This document shows, piece by piece, positions 62,203-64,000 of a DNA stretch of 64,000 bases. The notes beneath the pieces are model-generated. The model ran no database searches, was not told the origin of the DNA, and saw only the letters and a list, made by a program, of their open reading frames with translations. The DNA is from Massilia sp. 9096 (lineage in GTDB: Bacteria > Pseudomonadota > Gammaproteobacteria > Burkholderiales > Burkholderiaceae_D), in the NCBI RefSeq assembly GCF_000745265.1, contig NZ_JQNN01000001.1, positions 1,612,001 to 1,676,000 on the forward strand. The letters are read 5' to 3'. The position numbers and the translations under genes were made by a program. The stretch's first letter is position 1. The number at the start of each line of letters is the position of its first letter.

Positions 62203-64000
62203 ATGATCACGCAGATTCGCACCGCCCTGCTCGGCCGGCCACTCGACCCGCTCGAACACGAAACCCGCCACAGCCTGACCCTGGTCGCCTTCCTGGCCTG
62301 GGTCGGCCTCGGCGCCGATGGTCTGTCTTCCTCGGCCTACGGCCCCGAGGAAGCCTTCAAGGCCCTCGGCGGCCACGCCCACTTCGGCCTGTACCTGGCG
62401 CTGGCGACCGCCGCCACCGTCTTCATCATCGCGTTCGCCTACAACCAGGTGATCGAGCTGTTCCCGACCGGCGGCGGCGGCTACCGTATCGCCAGCGTGC
62501 TGATCGGGCCGCACGCCGGCCTGGTGTCGGGCGCGGCGCTGATCGTCGACTACGTGCTGACGGTGTCGATCTCGATCGCCGGCGGCGTCGACGCGCTGTT
62601 CTCGATGCTGCCGCTCGGCGCGCAGCACTTCAAGCTGGCCACCGAGATGGCGCTGGTCGTGCTGCTGCTGTGGCTGAACCTGCGCGGGGCCAAGGAATCG
62701 ATCCGCGTGCTGCTGCCGGTGTTCCTCGGCTTCGTGGCCACCCATGCGCTGCTGATCGTCTACGGCATCGCCGCCCACGCCCATGCCCTGCCGGCGCTGT
62801 TCCCGGCCACGATGAGCGAAACCACCGCCCTGGCCCACGACAGCGGCTGGGTATTCACGCTGGCCCTGCTGCTGAAAGCCTATTCGATGGGCGGCGGCAC
62901 CTATACCGGCATCGAGGCGGTGTCGAACAACGTCAATGCGCTGGCCGAGCCGCGCGTGCGCACCGGGCGCGTGACCATGCTGTACATGGCGGTCAGCCTG
63001 GCCTTCACGGCCGGCGGCATCATCTTCCTGTACCTGCTGTGGAACGCGGCTCCCGTGGCGGGCCAGACCCTGAACGCGGTGGCGTTCCGGGCGATCCTGG
63101 CGCACGCCGGACTGTCCGGCACCGCCCTGGCGGTCGCGCTGGGCGCCACGCTGCTGTTCGAAGCCGGCCTGCTGCTGGTGGCCGCCAACACCGGTTTCCT
63201 GGGCGGCCCGGCGGTGCTGGCCAACATGGCCCAGGATTCATGGGTGCCGCACCAGTTCCGCTACCTGTCGAACCGCCTGGTGACCCAGAACGGCGTGCTC
63301 TTGATGGGCGTCGCGGCCGGCGCCATGCTGCTGGCCTGCGGCGGCCAGGTCGACCTGCTGGTGGTCCTGTACAGCATCAACGTGTTCCTGACCTTCAGCC
63401 TGTCGCTGCTCGGCCTGTGCCGCTACTGGCTGGGCCACCGCGAGCAGCAGGGCTGGCTGCGCCGCCTGCTCCTCTCGAGCCTCGGCCTGCTGGTTACCGC
63501 AAGCATCCTGTGCGTGACCGTCGTCGAGAAGTTCCTGCAAGGCGGCTGGGTCACGCTGCTGCTAACCGGCGTGGTGGTGGCCCTGTGCCTGCTGGTGCGC
63601 GCGCATTATGCGCACACGCGCGCGCGCATCGCCGAGGTCGACGCGGTGTTCGCGCAGCAGCCGCCGGGCGATTGCACCGACACGCCGGCGCTCGATCCGA
63701 GCCGGCCGACCGCCGTGTTCATCGTCGGCAGCTCGCGCGGCGGCGGCCTGCACGCGCTGTTGTGGGTGCAGCGCATGTTCCCCGGCCACTTCCGCAACGT
63801 GGTGTTCATCAGCGCGCGCACGGTCGACGCCCAGGCCTATGGCGGCGATGGCGAGATCGAGCGCCTGCGCGCCAGCGCCACGGCGACGCTGGACGGCTTC
63901 GTCGCCTTCTGCCGCAGCCATGGCATCCCGGCGGCCTCGCGCCTGGCCTTCGGCACCGATGCGATCGAAACGCTCACCGGGATGTGCCGCGATTTGAGCA
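62203..64000 (+). CDS. KimA-like APC-family potassium transporter (runs off right edge)
   Basis: At least 599 residues are visible, with 12 hydrophobic segments and a soluble C-terminal domain from about residue 470. It closely follows the KimA (YdaO) pattern: LGRPLDPLEHETRHSL, LSSSAYGPEEAFKALG, ELFPTGGGGYRIASVLIGPHAGLVSGAALIVDYVLTVSISIAGGVDALFS and TGIEAVSNNVNALAEPR. KimA is a K+/H+ symporter. The C-terminal region (PTAVFIVGSSRGGGLHALLW) is universal-stress-like, as in KimA. The C-terminus is cut by the window edge. Divergent kdpDE and TTTAC repeats suggest KdpE control. The ribosome site before ATG 62203 is weak. Confidence 0.88.
   Translation, partial: MITQIRTALLGRPLDPLEHETRHSLTLVAFLAWVGLGADGLSSSAYGPEEAFKALGGHAHFGLYLALATAATVFIIAFAYNQVIELFPTGGGGYRIASVLIGPHAGLVSGAALIVDYVLTVSISIAGGVDALFSMLPLGAQHFKLATEMALVVLLLWLNLRGAKESIRVLLPVFLGFVATHALLIVYGIAAHAHALPALFPATMSETTALAHDSGWVFTLALLLKAYSMGGGTYTGIEAVSNNVNALAEPRVRTGRVTMLYMAVSLAFTAGGIIFLYLLWNAAPVAGQTLNAVAFRAILAHAGLSGTALAVALGATLLFEAGLLLVAANTGFLGGPAVLANMAQDSWVPHQFRYLSNRLVTQNGVLLMGVAAGAMLLACGGQVDLLVVLYSINVFLTFSLSLLGLCRYWLGHREQQGWLRRLLLSSLGLLVTASILCVTVVEKFLQGGWVTLLLTGVVVALCLLVRAHYAHTRARIAEVDAVFAQQPPGDCTDTPALDPSRPTAVFIVGSSRGGGLHALLWVQRMFPGHFRNVVFISARTVDAQAYGGDGEIERLRASATATLDGFVAFCRSHGIPAASRLAFGTDAIETLTGMCRDLS

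Overview
The window is high-GC, densely coded DNA (no tRNA, rRNA, IS element or CRISPR array seen). It most resembles the chromosome of an Oxalobacteraceae betaproteobacterium of the Massilia/Telluria/Duganella type. The support is a PEP-CTERM protein with a sigma-54-like promoter, very large TonB-dependent receptors next to LacI regulators and glycoside hydrolases, a SapC / JmjC-like / flavin-halogenase module, and a KdpDE pair. The assignment is an inference from gene content; no taxonomic marker gene is present.

Layout. 1-6.3 kb: a gene running off the left edge, exonuclease III, a PEP-CTERM protein, then a TetR repressor divergent from a Baeyer-Villiger-type monooxygenase / short-chain dehydrogenase / alpha-beta hydrolase operon, and a DUF423 membrane protein. 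6.4-9.6 kb: a hybrid histidine kinase with two receiver domains. 10-15.2 kb: the complete branched-chain 2-oxoacid dehydrogenase operon (E1a, E1b, E2, E3). 15.3-20.9 kb: two low-complexity hydrophilic proteins, a KefF-like/Kef potassium efflux pair and an M61 peptidase. 21-35.1 kb: a first carbohydrate locus, apparently for hemicellulose or arabino-oligosaccharides (GH43, TonB receptor, LacI regulator with a His-rich insert, then a second operon GH43-GH2-ABC importer). 35.3-39 kb: TlpA-like thioredoxin, Tat-exported transglutaminase-like protein, MerT/MerP, and a serine-hydrolase-fold lipoprotein that has lost its catalytic Ser and Lys. 39.1-57.9 kb: a beta-glucan (laminarin/cello-oligosaccharide type) locus: GH16, TonB receptor, SapC, JmjC/cupin-like, flavin-dependent halogenase, GH3, GH1, LacI regulator and a complete sugar ABC importer, interrupted by yjbQ and a riboswitch-controlled mntP. 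58-64 kb: a cation/proton antiporter, KdpE, an N-terminally short KdpD, and a divergent KimA-like APC-family potassium transporter that runs off the right edge.

The strongest regulatory signal is in the beta-glucan locus. Four promoters (GH16, TonB receptor, GH3, ABC importer) have the same architecture: TTGACA, a 17-bp spacer, a -10 box, then a LacI-type palindrome around TGGAAACGTTTCCA centred about 19-21 bp downstream of the -10. A fifth palindrome precedes GH1. This predicts one regulon run by the LacI protein encoded inside the locus. GH16 would cut polymer outside or in the periplasm, the receptor would import oligomers, GH3 and GH1 would finish them to glucose, and the ABC system would carry sugars across the inner membrane. 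The SapC-JmjC-halogenase block follows the receptor with its own terminator between them, and a 20-codon relic of what looks like a second halogenase gene lies in that gap.

At the right end, KdpDE would regulate a KimA-like transporter in place of the usual kdpFABC. Tandem 11-bp TTTAC repeats stand in front of both divergent transcripts.
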